Below, piece after piece: positions 22,347-35,079 of a DNA stretch of 64,000 nt; the stretch's first letter is position 1; each line of letters opens with the position of its first letter. The notes under the pieces were generated by a model that saw only the letters and a program-made list of their open reading frames with translations, was not told the DNA's origin and did not search any database. The stretch is from Chalciporus piperatus (Eukaryota; Basidiomycota; Agaricomycetes; Boletales; Boletaceae): assembly GCA_038093975.1 (NCBI GenBank), contig JBBPTG010000003.1, positions 310,001-374,000 on the forward strand. Direction: 5' to 3'. The position numbers and the translations under genes are program-made.

Positions 22347-23503
22347 CTAGTGCTGGTAGAAAGACGACGGGAGGGAAACTTGGGTGGCGGAGGGATTGTA
22401 CGTAGGGGTGGACAGGAGCGGTGGCACAGGTTTACGATCCGAATACTTGCGCTGGAGATTCGCACCACCCTGTGCGGCCGGCTGCGGAGGAGCAGGCGAA
22501 GGACCCTGGTACGGAACTGGGTGGTTCGGAGAAGGTGCACGGTAAGGAGCGGCACTAGGGTATTGTCCATAACCAGTCGGACCATAGTAACCTTGTTGAG
22601 GTGCGGCGTACGCAGGCTGAACACCATAAACGTAACCACCGTGACCATGACCCGAGGAACTACCACTACTGAGACGATGTTTCTCGATAGAACTCTCCCG
22701 TTCTATTTCGAAACGGTCCCTCACTGTAGGATCGAAGGTGACGGCTGCAGCCAAATCCTTTTCGAGACGGTCACGACGACGCTTGCGCATGGTCCACGTG
22801 GCGATGACGAAGATAATAATGAGCACGGCGATGCCGACGAGAGTGAACACGGGGCCCTCCTCGGAGGGGTTCTGGAGGAACGACTTCGCGGCTGGCGCCG
22901 TGGTAGGGCTAGCAGACGGTGTACTGGTGATGTAGACGATGTTGGGCCCCTGAGTGGTGGTATAAACCACATCGGATGAAGTCGATCTGGGAGTAGGGGT
23001 CGAGGAAGTAGTGCTAGATGTCGTAGACGATGATGTCCTAAATAATCTTTATCGGAGCTTCGTACGGATCAATTGAGGGACTTACGATGTAACCTTGGAA
23101 GTAGTTGAAGTGGTAGTCGAACCAGTCGAACTAGAAGAATGAGTCAGGGAGGTACTTGGGGTTGTAGATGAGGAAGGTCCCAACGGCAAGAGGAGAGATG
23201 GCGCAGCACCGACGAGGCTGGTGAGACCGCCAACTATTCCACCAAGACCCAAGGGGTCCGCAGGAGTTTGCGAAGCCGCCGGGGTCATTGCGCTCGTTGG
23301 ACCACCACCACTGGAGTGAGAGATGATTTCTTAGTGATCAAGTACCTTCCTACAGATCTCCGGGACTCACAAAACACCTCCCAGGACTGTGAGGAGTGGC
23401 CATTAACGCATTTCAACGTCGATGCCAGATGATTGTACTCACCTCCACCAAGGCCCTGCCTTTTATTGAGAAAACGACGGTGGAAACCGCTGTGTCCGTC
23501 CAT
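22347..23503 (-). CDS. Ser/Thr-rich single-pass membrane protein, Mid2-like layout
   Basis: Not recognised by sequence; layout only. The start at 23503 gives a basic then Gly-rich N-terminus (FLNKRQGLGG) with a possible Kex2-like Lys-Arg site but no clear signal peptide. Four exons join a small hydrophobic stretch, a long Ser/Thr-rich segment suited to O-mannosylation, and one membrane helix (FTLVGIAVLIIIFVIATW). This is followed by basic RKRRRDR and a cytosolic tail rich in Tyr, Pro, Gln and Gly. The order resembles fungal wall-stress sensors such as Mid2 or Wsc. It lacks the Cys-rich head of Wsc, so a role as sensor is only an inference. Confidence 0.7.
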
Positions 23504-23861
23504 GGCTGGATGGTTGATAAACGAGTGAGGTGGAAGGAGTGACTGATAATCTGAAGTTAAACACAAAGGATTCTCTCAAATGCGACTTGCTGGTAGCTGG
23601 TAGCAAGCCTGTCTAGTGCATGAACGTTATACAGGCAGGCGTTGAGGCTAAGTCAGAGAAACGAGACGAAAAAAAGGCGTTTGTTCGCTCCAACTAGTCC
23701 CACTCCACAACTTGATGACGGTACTGAGTGGTTGCCGTCGCGACAAGTCTGCGGACATGACAAGCACAGCACGTTCGAACACCAAGAGTACAATAAAACC
23801 CAAGCCTAGTGGTATATGAAACATGATACGAAAATTCACAATCAAATCTTTCTATTCCATC
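23504..23861. other. Intergenic space, Mid2-like gene to PKA regulatory subunit
   Basis: Holds the promoter of the membrane-protein gene and the 3' end of BCY1. No gene or repeat is visible. Confidence 0.5.
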
Positions 23862-25464
23862 TCAGCGAGAAGACCTCGTCACCAATCCATAGCTCTCTCC
23901 AGCCGTCCGCTCCATGATCTCCCTCAGCGGCCCGAGCAGTCGCGTAAATGATGGCGCATCCAGTGCCGCAACTTTCAGCTTGGGCTGACAAGGGTCATTC
24001 CGCTGCACTGCACTCACTGTGGCAGCTCTTGGCGAGAGTAGGAGCAAAGAAAGTTCTGTCATAAAAATCCGTCAGCATTGAACAGCGAACCGATGCTCCA
24101 ATGACGGAATGCTTACCGCCAAAGTAGTCCCCCTTCTTGAGGCGACCAACCGTGATCTCCCGCCACTCGTCATCATCGCCCCGCTGCTTCTTCGTGACGA
24201 TGGCCTCTCCCTCCTCCACGAAGAAAAAGGTATCTCCCATCTCCCCCTGACTAACAACCGCCTCTCCATCAGGGTATATCCTGCTCACGAGAGCATCTGC
24301 TATCTTACTTCTTTCCCCAGGCTCGAGGGAAGAAAGGAGCGGGACGTTAGATAGGAATTGTTCGTACATGGTTCGTCGCCTATGAGCAGCTTTCAAGATG
24401 ATCGTACGGAAAGTGATACGATCAAGTTCCCAAACCGTCGATGGCTCAATCGCCTGGACAGTTGCTGCACGGGGATGGCCATACATCAGAGCAAGCTCTC
24501 CGAAAGAATTTCCTGGCTTGCACTCCATGACCTTGCGACCATACACAGGATGGTAACCGGGCTGCAGGAACTTCTCGGATTGAGATGACATAGTGGATGA
24601 TGGGTTATCGGTGATCCATGTGGGTGGCAGAGGTTCAGGGTGGATGTAACAGTAGAAAAGGCCAGATTCAACGACGTAAAAGTATTCTCCTACGTCACCC
24701 TGCCGGATGACGACATCCTCTTTGTTCACGTGGAGCTCTTGCATAGCGTTCAGCACACCAGTCTCCTGTTCTTCATCGAGGTCACGGAATATGAAGTTGT
24801 TTGCGATGGAGGTTTTGATACGACGAAGTTGATCAGGTGTTTTGGGGTAAACGGGTAACGGATCATCGTAACCACTGTCAACGGCAATCGGTTCTGCGCT
24901 AACAGATGTCCGACGCGCGAGGATGGTAGCCGAGGGGGCTTGTAGATAGTCGCCTGGACTCAAAGAGAGCGAGTTGGACATCGTGGGCGTAAATGTGGGA
25001 TCGAACCGTGCAAAAGAGTTGGACGGGTCAGTGGAAAGGGGAGACGTAGGAGGGAGTTCGCGACCGTCGAGTGTGAAAGTGGGCGGACCCATGCCGTTGC
25101 TAGGACCGTTTGGATCGAGGGAGAGCAGGGCATTCCCGGGCACATTGAGCGTGCCAAAAGGGCTGTGGGAGAAGGGGAGAGAAGATGCGCGACGTTGCGA
25201 GGGGATGTTTGAGAACGGGGAGAGGGATGCAGGGGATGTGCTATGAGGAGCAACATTAACCGGAGTGTCAACGTAAAAGTCTGCAGGGAGCTGCTGCTCG
25301 TGAATGAAGGGGAGGCCATGGTGGGCTAGCGCGTCCCGCGTGCGTGTGCGCTGCTCCTCCAAGCGTAATTGAAACCAATTCGCACAAAACTGGAGAGCAT
25401 CCTTGGGCTGTACACGATGGACGTCGCGGGTCAGGTCACCCACTAGGGATTCAAAGGTCGACAT
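23862..25464 (-). CDS. BCY1: cAMP-dependent protein kinase regulatory subunit
   Basis: Binds and inhibits the PKA catalytic subunit until cAMP releases it. The ATG at 25464 starts a dimerisation/docking helix bundle (LVGDLTRDVHRVQPKDALQF). A long Ser/Pro-rich linker follows, carrying the inhibitor site ARRTSVSAEP, in which Ser sits at the phospho-acceptor position as in type II subunits. Two cyclic-nucleotide domains follow, each with its phosphate-binding cassette: FGELALMYGHPRAATV and, after one intron at about 24055-24117, FGELSLLLLSPRAATV. About 513 residues. The linker is longer than in yeast. It neighbours a PHO85-type kinase, another nutrient-signalling gene. Confidence 0.96.
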
Positions 25465-25552
25465 CGTCGTGGACAAGGACAAGCAAAGTCTGCTGAATTT
25501 CAGGTGCCTTTGCCTTTGCCTTGCTTTATGGAGAATCAAGACAAGACTATCC

Positions 25553-25558
25553 CACGTG
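25553..25558. promoter_or_regulatory. CACGTG E-box upstream of BCY1
   Basis: A perfect E-box 89 bases upstream of the BCY1 start codon, preceded by a short run of TGCCTT-like repeats. bHLH binding is an inference. Confidence 0.3.
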
Positions 25559-25711
25559 GTCGACGACCCAAATGGAACCGATCAAAAACTACAACAGACG
25601 GGTCCAAAACAATCTACATCGTACAATTACAATTACTGCTCTTGCGCCTCAATCGGACAGTATAGAACAAGGGGATTCACGTGCATAAAAAACACTCGAG
25701 ACATGCACCAA

Positions 25712-27272
25712 CTATCGGGCGTGCTGATATTGTGCCGGGTACCCACTCGCCCCGTAGGCTTGCTGGCCAGCGTGCGCCTGGGCCTGGGCCTGAGCCTGGG
25801 CATGAGCGGCTTGTGCTTGTGCTTGCGCCTGAGCTTGCGCCTGGGCCTGGGCCTGGGCCATAGCCTGAGCTTGCGCCTGCGCCTGCATACGTGCGGCGTC
25901 TTGTTGCCCGTACATTGCTTGAGCATGAGGGGGGTACTGAGCTTGCTGTACTGGAGGCTGAACTATAATCGACTGTGGTGGCTGGGGCTGCTGGGGTTGC
26001 TGTTGATGATGGGCGTGAGGATGAGGGTAGTTGAATGGAGGGGGCGGCATTAAGCCAGGCGTCGCAGATGGACCGTACGATGGGCTTGCCGTCGATGTAA
26101 AGTAGGGGTGCGACAACGCTTCAGTGGCAGTGATCCTCTTGCTAGGATCAAAGTGCAAAAGAAGCTCCAGCAACTCAATCGCTGCCGAGAGCAAGTCAGC
26201 CCAAAAAAACTGACCAAAAAACTGGAGGAAAAGTACCTTGATCCGTTGCTTTAGGAAGTACTTGTCGGAAGGAAATCTTTGGGTATTTGGGGTATTGCTT
26301 GATGGTGATTTCTGGCTGTTAGGAAGATGAGCATTGGATGTAAACCCAGCTAACCTTTCTCCTGACTTACTGAATCGGTAGCTATCTTCCTGAGTACACG
26401 GTCATCTGGAGTGCCTATGATTCGCATGATGTGGAGTAGCTGATCCTGATTATCGCGACCGCGGAAAAGAGGCATTCCGGAGATCATTTCTGCGAATATG
26501 CAGCCGCAAGACCATACATCGATCGACGTGTTGTATGTTCTAGAACCCAAGAGCACATCAGGTGCACGATACCACAAGGTAACGACCTATAATTCGCGTT
26601 CAGAAAATGGGTAGAGACAAATATCCTGAAACACACCTCGTTCGAGAAAGTGTTGACGGGGACTCCAAAAGCCCGCGCCAATCCGAAATCACCGAGCTTG
26701 AGTTCGCCTTTGCGATTGATAAGAAGATTCTGTGGCTTAAGATCACGGTGCAAGACACGGTTCTCGTGACAGAAAGAGGTCCCTTTCAGGAGCTGGTACA
26801 TGAAACTTCGAACTGTCGCAGCATCGAGGGCGCCGCGGTCACCGTGTTGATCCATATACCGTTTCAGATCTTGGTCACAGTACTCGAATATGAGAACGAG
26901 CTTCGTTTCGGTGTGGATGACATCGTGGAGGCGCACGATATTGACATGCTTGAGCTCTTTCATGAGGGAGATCTCCCGGATGGCGGTGGATGGGGTGCCT
27001 TCCTCGGCATCGAGGTGAATTTCTTTCAGAGCGACGATTTCATTGGTTGTCCTCGAGCGTCCCTAACCAGAAAGTGAGAGAAGGTTCAAGGGAGGTGGCG
27101 GGCTAGTCACCTTGTAGACAGTAGCGTATGTACCCTCGCCTGGGTAATGTACAGCTAATTGAGCCATGGTTGCATAACAAAGACAAGATCATTACCTAGT
27201 TTCTCTAACTAGACGATGTTAGTATTGAAATGCAGAGTGGCGATAGTTGGTGCACACCTGAATGTAGTTCAT
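25712..27272 (-). CDS. PHO85: PHO85-type cyclin-dependent kinase
   Basis: CDK of the Pho85/CDK5 class, which couples phosphate and nutrient state to cell-cycle and transcription control. The ATG at 27272 begins [20 protein letters not shown], split by three tiny exons. The cyclin-binding helix is [14 protein letters not shown]. The catalytic loop is [10 protein letters not shown], then DFGLARAFG and the activation loop [15 protein letters not shown]. The Tyr in the glycine loop is kept. The C-lobe ends at HPYFTS. An unusual feature is the tail of about 100 residues made of His/Pro/Gln-rich and then Ala-Gln repeats, absent from yeast Pho85. Family identity is firm; the tail's role is unknown. 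Confidence 0.93.
25765..25890 (-). repeat. Ala-Gln coding hexamer repeat in the PHO85 tail
   Basis: Imperfect tandem GCC/GCT-CAG/CAA hexamers encode alternating Ala and Gln, interrupted by Met and His. The codon mixture suggests an old tract rather than a recent slippage expansion. Confidence 0.8.
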
Positions 27273-27624
27273 ATTCGACGAGATCCGCTGACCGCGATGT
27301 CAATGGGGTCACTGACTTGAGAGATCACTGCAAGTGTTGGGAGATCGTGCGGTGGAGACGGCTAGCAGACAGGGTACTGGTGAATCCGAAATCAAAACTT
27401 GAGCTTGAGGGGGAGTTGGTGAACAAGTTGAAGGATCCAAGTGGCGAAGGCCGTGATTGCCTCGAGATAGCACCCGAGCTTTGCGCGAGCTTTCAAATAT
27501 TTTGCTCTCAACGGTCATACCTCAATCGACGGCAGGTACTAGACCCGCAGGTATTCGTGTGCACGTCGTTCTGATCACCCACCAGTCTCATTGACCATCT
27601 CTGCTAGGTCTCTTGCTGTTTACA
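27273..27624. other. Divergent promoter of PHO85 and the Utp12-domain gene
   Basis: 352 bases between two start codons pointing away from each other. No TATA box at a good distance and no clear repeat was seen. Confidence 0.5.
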
Positions 27625-28870
27625 ATGGACTCTGCCCCGAAATCGAAAAAACCGCGCACAAAATCATCCAAGCGCAAGACTAATCAGCCTGCACCTCAAC
27701 CCACCGCCGACCAAGTGTTGATACAAAATCACTCCCCAGATGCTGTGAGTAGACCGGAGTCCACGTCATTTATCGCATCTCTTATAGATCCAGGTCGCAC
27801 AAAAAAATGTCCGCTATGCAGAGTCCTCGACCCTAGCTGTACATTCCGGCGTAGAGCTAGGACACGATCAAGCCCTCGAGGACCTCGCAGCTCGCGACAT
27901 CGAGGGGAACCTCGACGCCGATCTCGCCGAACTAAGTCTCGGTCAACGCCTCTCAGCCTTGAGCGGCGCCGACGCTGAACAAAAGGGCTCAGAATCGGAT
28001 AGTGACCAAGCAGTGGGCACTTCTTCAAAGCCCAAAAAACAACTAGATTCCCCCAATATCGTACCCGCGCATTCGCTAACACGGACACTTATACAAGCAT
28101 TACATTCGTCCGACTCGCGACTTTTGGAAACCTGTTTAGCACATTCTGATACAGCACTCATTCGAAATACCGTAAGGCGCCTCCCACCCCAACTTGCAGT
28201 ACCACTCCTCTTGGCTTGCGTGGAGAGACTAGGGAGGGGTGCCAGAGCTGCGAATATGAAAGGTGGTGGTGGTGGTGCTAGCTCACAAAGAGGCACAGTC
28301 TTGATTACTTGGATAAAAACAACGCTCACCGTACACAGCGGCCATCTGATGACGGTGCGTCTGAATATCTGCACGTCCTTCTTTGATGTTTCTCACCTAT
28401 ATTAGATGCCGGACTTGGTCGCCAGACTAGCAGGGCTCCATGCTACACTTACATCACGACTGGCACTACAAGAAAGCTTGCTCTCGTTGAATGGAAAGCT
28501 CGACATGGTTTTGTCGCAGATAGAAATGCGATCGTCCACGGCACCCGCGTCATTGCCATCAAAAAGCCGTACTGCTAACCAGGCAAGCGGCGTTCGACAG
28601 CCAACTCGATATGTGGAAGGAGAAAGCGAAGATGAAGGAGACCAGATAAATGTAGAACCCCCAATAGAGAGTGGTGACGAGGAGGGCAGCATAGAAGATA
28701 TCGAGCTAGGAGGAGAGAGCGAGAAAGAGGATGCGGGAGAAGATGAAGACGAGGATGATGTAGGAGAGAAAGATGACGATAACGACGAATCTGACGACAG
28801 CGGACCTGCGCTGAATGGATTTGTCGACGATGAAGACGATGAAGACGACGAGGATGATGAGAGCGAATAA
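27625..28870 (+). CDS. Utp12-domain small-subunit processome protein lacking WD40 repeats
   Basis: Three exons (27625-27744, 27788-28354, 28406-28870) give 383 residues. A basic N-terminus (PKSKKPRTKSSKRKT) suggests nuclear or nucleolar targeting. The centre, starting at LTRTLIQALHSSDSRLLETCL and ending near LLSLNGKLDMVLSQI, is a Utp12-type helical domain as in Utp5/WDR43, Utp4-group t-UTP proteins. The C-terminus is strongly acidic (Glu/Asp runs), as in many nucleolar proteins. Yeast Utp5 is about 640 residues with an N-terminal WD40 propeller; none is encoded here and the frame starts properly, so this is a short form, not a truncation at the window edge. A role in 18S rRNA maturation is inferred. 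Confidence 0.82.
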
Positions 28871-28966
28871 AGCTCTTGTATCCCTCTCTCAGCGTGTGCC
28901 TACTCCGTGCAGATGAATGGATATCGATTGGTGCATATATGAAAACGTAGATACTCATCTACCCCT

Positions 28967-30743
28967 CTATTCCTCCATCCAATCATCGCCCCTGACGCGA
29001 TCAATGTACTGCTTGACCCACGTCGCCCGCTGAGAGTGTTGGAGCTGGAGCTGTTGTCTCAACACCTGTCTCCTCTGCTCCTCCTCACTCAACGGCTCCC
29101 TATCGTTTCGTGTTTCCACCTCTCGCTCGATCGCATTCATTTCGGTACGCAGCCGCCCTTCCCGTTGGCGAAGAGCAGCTCTTCTTCGATTATGCACCTC
29201 CGGATGTAACGTGACTGCGAGAAGCGACAGGAAGGAGGTCGCTTTGTGGAGTAAAGTCGACGGGGCATGACTTCTCGGGGGTTGTTGCAAGGGCCAGAGC
29301 AACTTGTTCTCGTCGTGAATATTGGTCAGAGCAAGGCTGTCGATAATCCCATTGGACTGCCTCGGTATCGGAGGTCCCTGGACTTGCTGGCCGTCGCGAG
29401 TTGCTTCAGCGTTTGGGATCCGTCCTCCGGGTCCTGGATGGTTAAGCCCATGATCGTTGCCTAGACCTGCGGCGGGGGGTACAACAGGAACAGCATCCGC
29501 CGCTCCTCCAGCATGCACGCCATTGACCCCAGCACCATTCTCACCCGCCCTCTCCGGTGGACGCAAAAGGAGGATGAGAACATGAGTCCACATCTCATAC
29601 ACGATCCATGCGATGAGGCAGAGTCCCAGTAGGGGCTTGCGTGTGGGAGAGAAGAAGTAGAGCAGGAGTACCGTTCGAAATACTACCATCAGCAATGGTG
29701 CGAGGAGGGCCCGAATGGGGATCTCCCTGAGAATGGCCCCTTCAGCATGTTCAGGGAGTACTGGTGCTCCTGCGATGTCAAGCTGAATAGCAACATCAAT
29801 GTTGGCGTTTGGTACAGCTCGAAGTGGTGGAAGACCAAGCTGTTGAAGTAGATCATTGACATGTGGGGCGACGGTCGGGGTGTCTGCGACGGTGTGAGTT
29901 GGTGTAGGTAATACTTGTGATGGCGGTGATGAGAGGATTGAAAAGGTATAGGTGAGGATCTTAAGCGCGTGCACTTGCGAGGGGGAGGGGATGCTACCTG
30001 GGGTCAGAAGTGAAAGGTACAACTTGCCACTGAAAGCACATTTAGACGGAATGAATACTTTTCCAAATGGAATGAACGTACTCGATTGTAACAATCCCGT
30101 AGTCGAGGGTATCGGTAGGGGTGGGTTCCGTCGAGGGAAATGGTGCATCTAGGATATCTGGCCAAATATATCCCAATCGCTCAAGAGCCAGTCTCGCCTC
30201 GGTCCGCTTCATTTCCATGGCCTCGAGTGGGTTAGGGGAGGGCAGCTTGGAATTGGAAAGACGATGGAGTGCCTGCGAGTGCTTATAACGAACATATGCG
30301 AACATATCGTTTGGCTCTGGGAGCGGAACTGAGGAAGAGGATTGTCGAGGCCCCGTCAAAGGACCATTATTGATAGAAGAGGTTGTGGAAAGTAAGGAGG
30401 GGGATGTAATTGCGTCCGGTGGGCCACCGATCCAAGCTGACGGCCGCACCGAAAGATGGACAATACGTTGGTCGTCTACGGACTAGGGCAGAAGTAAGGA
30501 CAATAGCTGTAATGGAGCCAGCTGTGCTCTTCTTACCGGCCATAGCTCGCTTATGTTCTCCCGATCATCCAGGTAACGCCCTCTCCAAATTACACGCTGG
30601 CTCTCTGGCCGAGGGTGACCAGCACACACGGAATATATGGCCTGCTTGACATCAAATACCGTCGAAGTTGCCGGGACTTCAATGCTGAAGGCGTCTGAGC
30701 ATGCAGGAAACTCAACGCGGATGACAACGGTGGGGACGGCCAT
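28967..30743 (-). CDS. Usa1/HERP-like ubiquitin-like-domain ER membrane protein
   Basis: The ATG at 30743 opens a ubiquitin-like fold (VVIRVEFPACSDAFSIEVP, then VFDVKQAIYSVC and VIWRGRYLDD). A Pro/Ser-rich linker, a helix-rich middle part, and two closely spaced hydrophobic helices (LLAPLLMVVFRTVLLLYFF and LLGLCLIAWIVYEMW) follow. The C-terminus is a Gln/Arg/Glu-rich helix. This order, UBL then paired membrane helices, is that of HERP and yeast Usa1, the scaffold of the Hrd1 ubiquitin ligase in ER-associated degradation. Dsc3-type UBL proteins are an alternative. The assignment rests on layout and a weak hydrophobic-segment likeness, not on a diagnostic motif. Confidence 0.6.
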
Positions 30744-30808
30744 GGTGGTGACTGTCAAAGACAGTGGCCAAGCTCAATCCTGAACTCCCCAGACGAGCTA
30801 CGTGGAAG

Positions 30809-30816
30809 TCACGTGA
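30809..30816. promoter_or_regulatory. TCACGTGA palindrome upstream of the Usa1-like gene
   Basis: A perfect eight-base E-box palindrome 66 bases upstream of the start at 30743. It could bind a bHLH-zip factor of the Cbf1 or SREBP kind; this is inference. Confidence 0.35.
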
Positions 30817-30914
30817 AGGTAGTCGATGTCATCTCAATGGCACAAGTCGAATGTAACAACGTTGTTTTATATTATAGTTAGCCCATACATCGCCTAGTTC
30901 TACATACGTCAATT

Positions 30915-32240
30915 TTACAGAGCAGGAACATCCAAAGTACGCCCTTCCGCAGAGCTCTTGTATACCAGCTCGATCATTTCAATGACTTGCGTGGTTTGCT
31001 CCCACTTGACTTCCATTTCCTCATTGTTCCGGATAGCTCCCGCTAGGTTACTGAAGAGTCCAATGTACTCCCCGGGGGCCTCTGAGGGCCAACTGGAACA
31101 CAGTCAACCTCCGATTACGACGAGTAAAAATAGATTATCTCACATGGTTTTGGTGATAGTCGCACCGTCCTCACCGAGGTTCTCGACGGTACCATAGATT
31201 CCCTCGGGTTCTCGACCGTATCCAGGTTCAAAGATGCTGCTCACGGTGGGCATTGCCTTCAATTGGTCTTCTTGGGTGTCAAGACCATACTTTGTGAACA
31301 TTCCTTTCGTGCCGCGAACGGAGTAGCGCAGCTGAGGTGTTTTCACAGATAGGATGTGGGAACGAAGCAGCACAGTGAACTGGTTGGGGAAGGGGGTTCC
31401 AGCGTTGTAGTGAAGATAAATCGTGAACTGTGAACTCCGATTAGATTTTACTCATGAGGAGAGAATCTGGAATGCGCGCACGATATCATCAACATCAGGT
31501 CGTGTCACACCACGGATGTTTTGAACGAATGCGGTGACCTTTGCGGGTCGGCCAAAGAGATCGAGAGCCTGATCCAAAAGGTGGGATCCAAGGTCAAACA
31601 CAGCACCAGCACCATCCTTCCAGGATGCTCTGATGCCCGGACGGTATCGATCGTAACTGCGAACCACATGTCATTGATGCCGAAAATAAGTTTTGGGGGT
31701 GCTTACTGAGACTCGAACTCTAGGAGATTACCGAGGGACTGCGGAGAGGAGGGAGGAAGAGCAAGGAGCTTCTTGAGGGCACGGTGATCGGAATCCCATC
31801 GCCTGTTCTGGTACCCATAGAGCACTAATCCCTTCGCTTTCGCGATTGCAGCCAGCTCCTTGGCATGAGCAACATTCTCAGTGACGGGCTTGTCAACGAG
31901 GACTGCGAGAGTGTCAAGAAAGACTCGGAAAGGTAGAATAAGAAGAATGCGCACCGTGCTTGCCAGCCTCGAGGGCGAGCTTTGCAAGGGGATAGTGGGT
32001 GTCGTTGGGAGTGCCGACAACGACGAGTTCTATCTCCTCGTCATTGACAACTTCTTCGATTGTCCGATAGATCTTCGTCTCGACGCCGAAACGTTCCTTG
32101 ACTTTACCTCCAGGAGTCGTGGGGTTACGCTCCAAGACAGAGTGGAGGGTGAAAAGCTCTGGAAGAGCAAGGACGAAGGGGATGTGGAAGGTCAAGCCGG
32201 CGAGGCCGACACCAAGGACACAAGTATTGATGGGGGCCAT
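30915..32240 (-). CDS. Gfo/Idh/MocA family oxidoreductase, second copy
   Basis: Short-chain NAD(P)-binding dehydrogenase of the Gfo/Idh/MocA family. The Rossmann start is VLGVGLAGLTFHIPF and the family signature is VDKPVTEN. The C-terminal half has the DGAGAVFDLGSHLLDQAL segment with the conserved D-x-G-x-H-x-x-D catalytic region. About 370 residues in six exons. It is only remotely like the copy at 4873-6472: the N-terminal motifs differ and the C-terminal domain is different, so this is not a recent duplication. Bacterial and fungal relatives of this subtype are called YdgJ-like or galactose-1-dehydrogenase-like. Substrate unknown. Confidence 0.88.
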
Positions 32241-32375
32241 CGATATCTACGACGCAATTCGATGGCCCAAGCCTGCTTATATAGATATGCCCTTGACGGT
32301 TAGATCGGGCCGTCCCCGTCATGACGGAGCGGAACAACCTCTGTCGCGATCGACCGATGTCCGATCCGAGCATAC

Positions 32376-32402
32376 CACGTGACCAACGCCGACAGTCACG
32401 TG
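32376..32402. promoter_or_regulatory. Paired CACGTG boxes in the dehydrogenase / GH9 divergent promoter
   Basis: CACGTG at 32376-32381 and 32397-32402, 21 bases apart start to start, which is two helical turns. They lie between start codons at 32240 and 32491, so either gene could be the target. Confidence 0.4.
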
Positions 32403-32403
32403 A

Positions 32404-34750
<2,347 letters not shown>

Positions 34751-35079
34751 TATTCATTTCTCATCGTTCATCATTTCTCCCGTCTTGGCATTGCACAATA
34801 TAACCGCTCATCTTGCAAATGTTAGGCTGGACACTCTATGACGCAAATGCAGATATACCTCGGGCCCAAATATACACGTCCCGGTTGTTTGAGAGCTGCG
34901 CTTTTGTTTGGAAATGGACTTCCATTCGGCCGTCCGACTTGCACAACTTTTCGAGAACGAGGTGAAGGGCATGACATGATGCATAAGGTGTAATAGTCGG
35001 ATAAAGTGTATTCTTTCCAATTCCTCTAAGTACTGTAACGTCATAGGATATATGTGAAGCAACGGTATCAACCACCGAT
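34751..35079. other. Convergent 3' space, GH9 and MET10
   Basis: 3' regions of two convergent genes. No gene seen. Confidence 0.5.

Noticed and set aside
22350..22979. Plus-strand open frame of 209 codons
   Set aside because: Arg-rich antisense shadow of the membrane protein exon at 22347-22970.
25403..26053. Plus-strand open frame of 216 codons with Leu-Gly repeats
   Set aside because: Antisense reading of the Ala-Gln repeat of PHO85.
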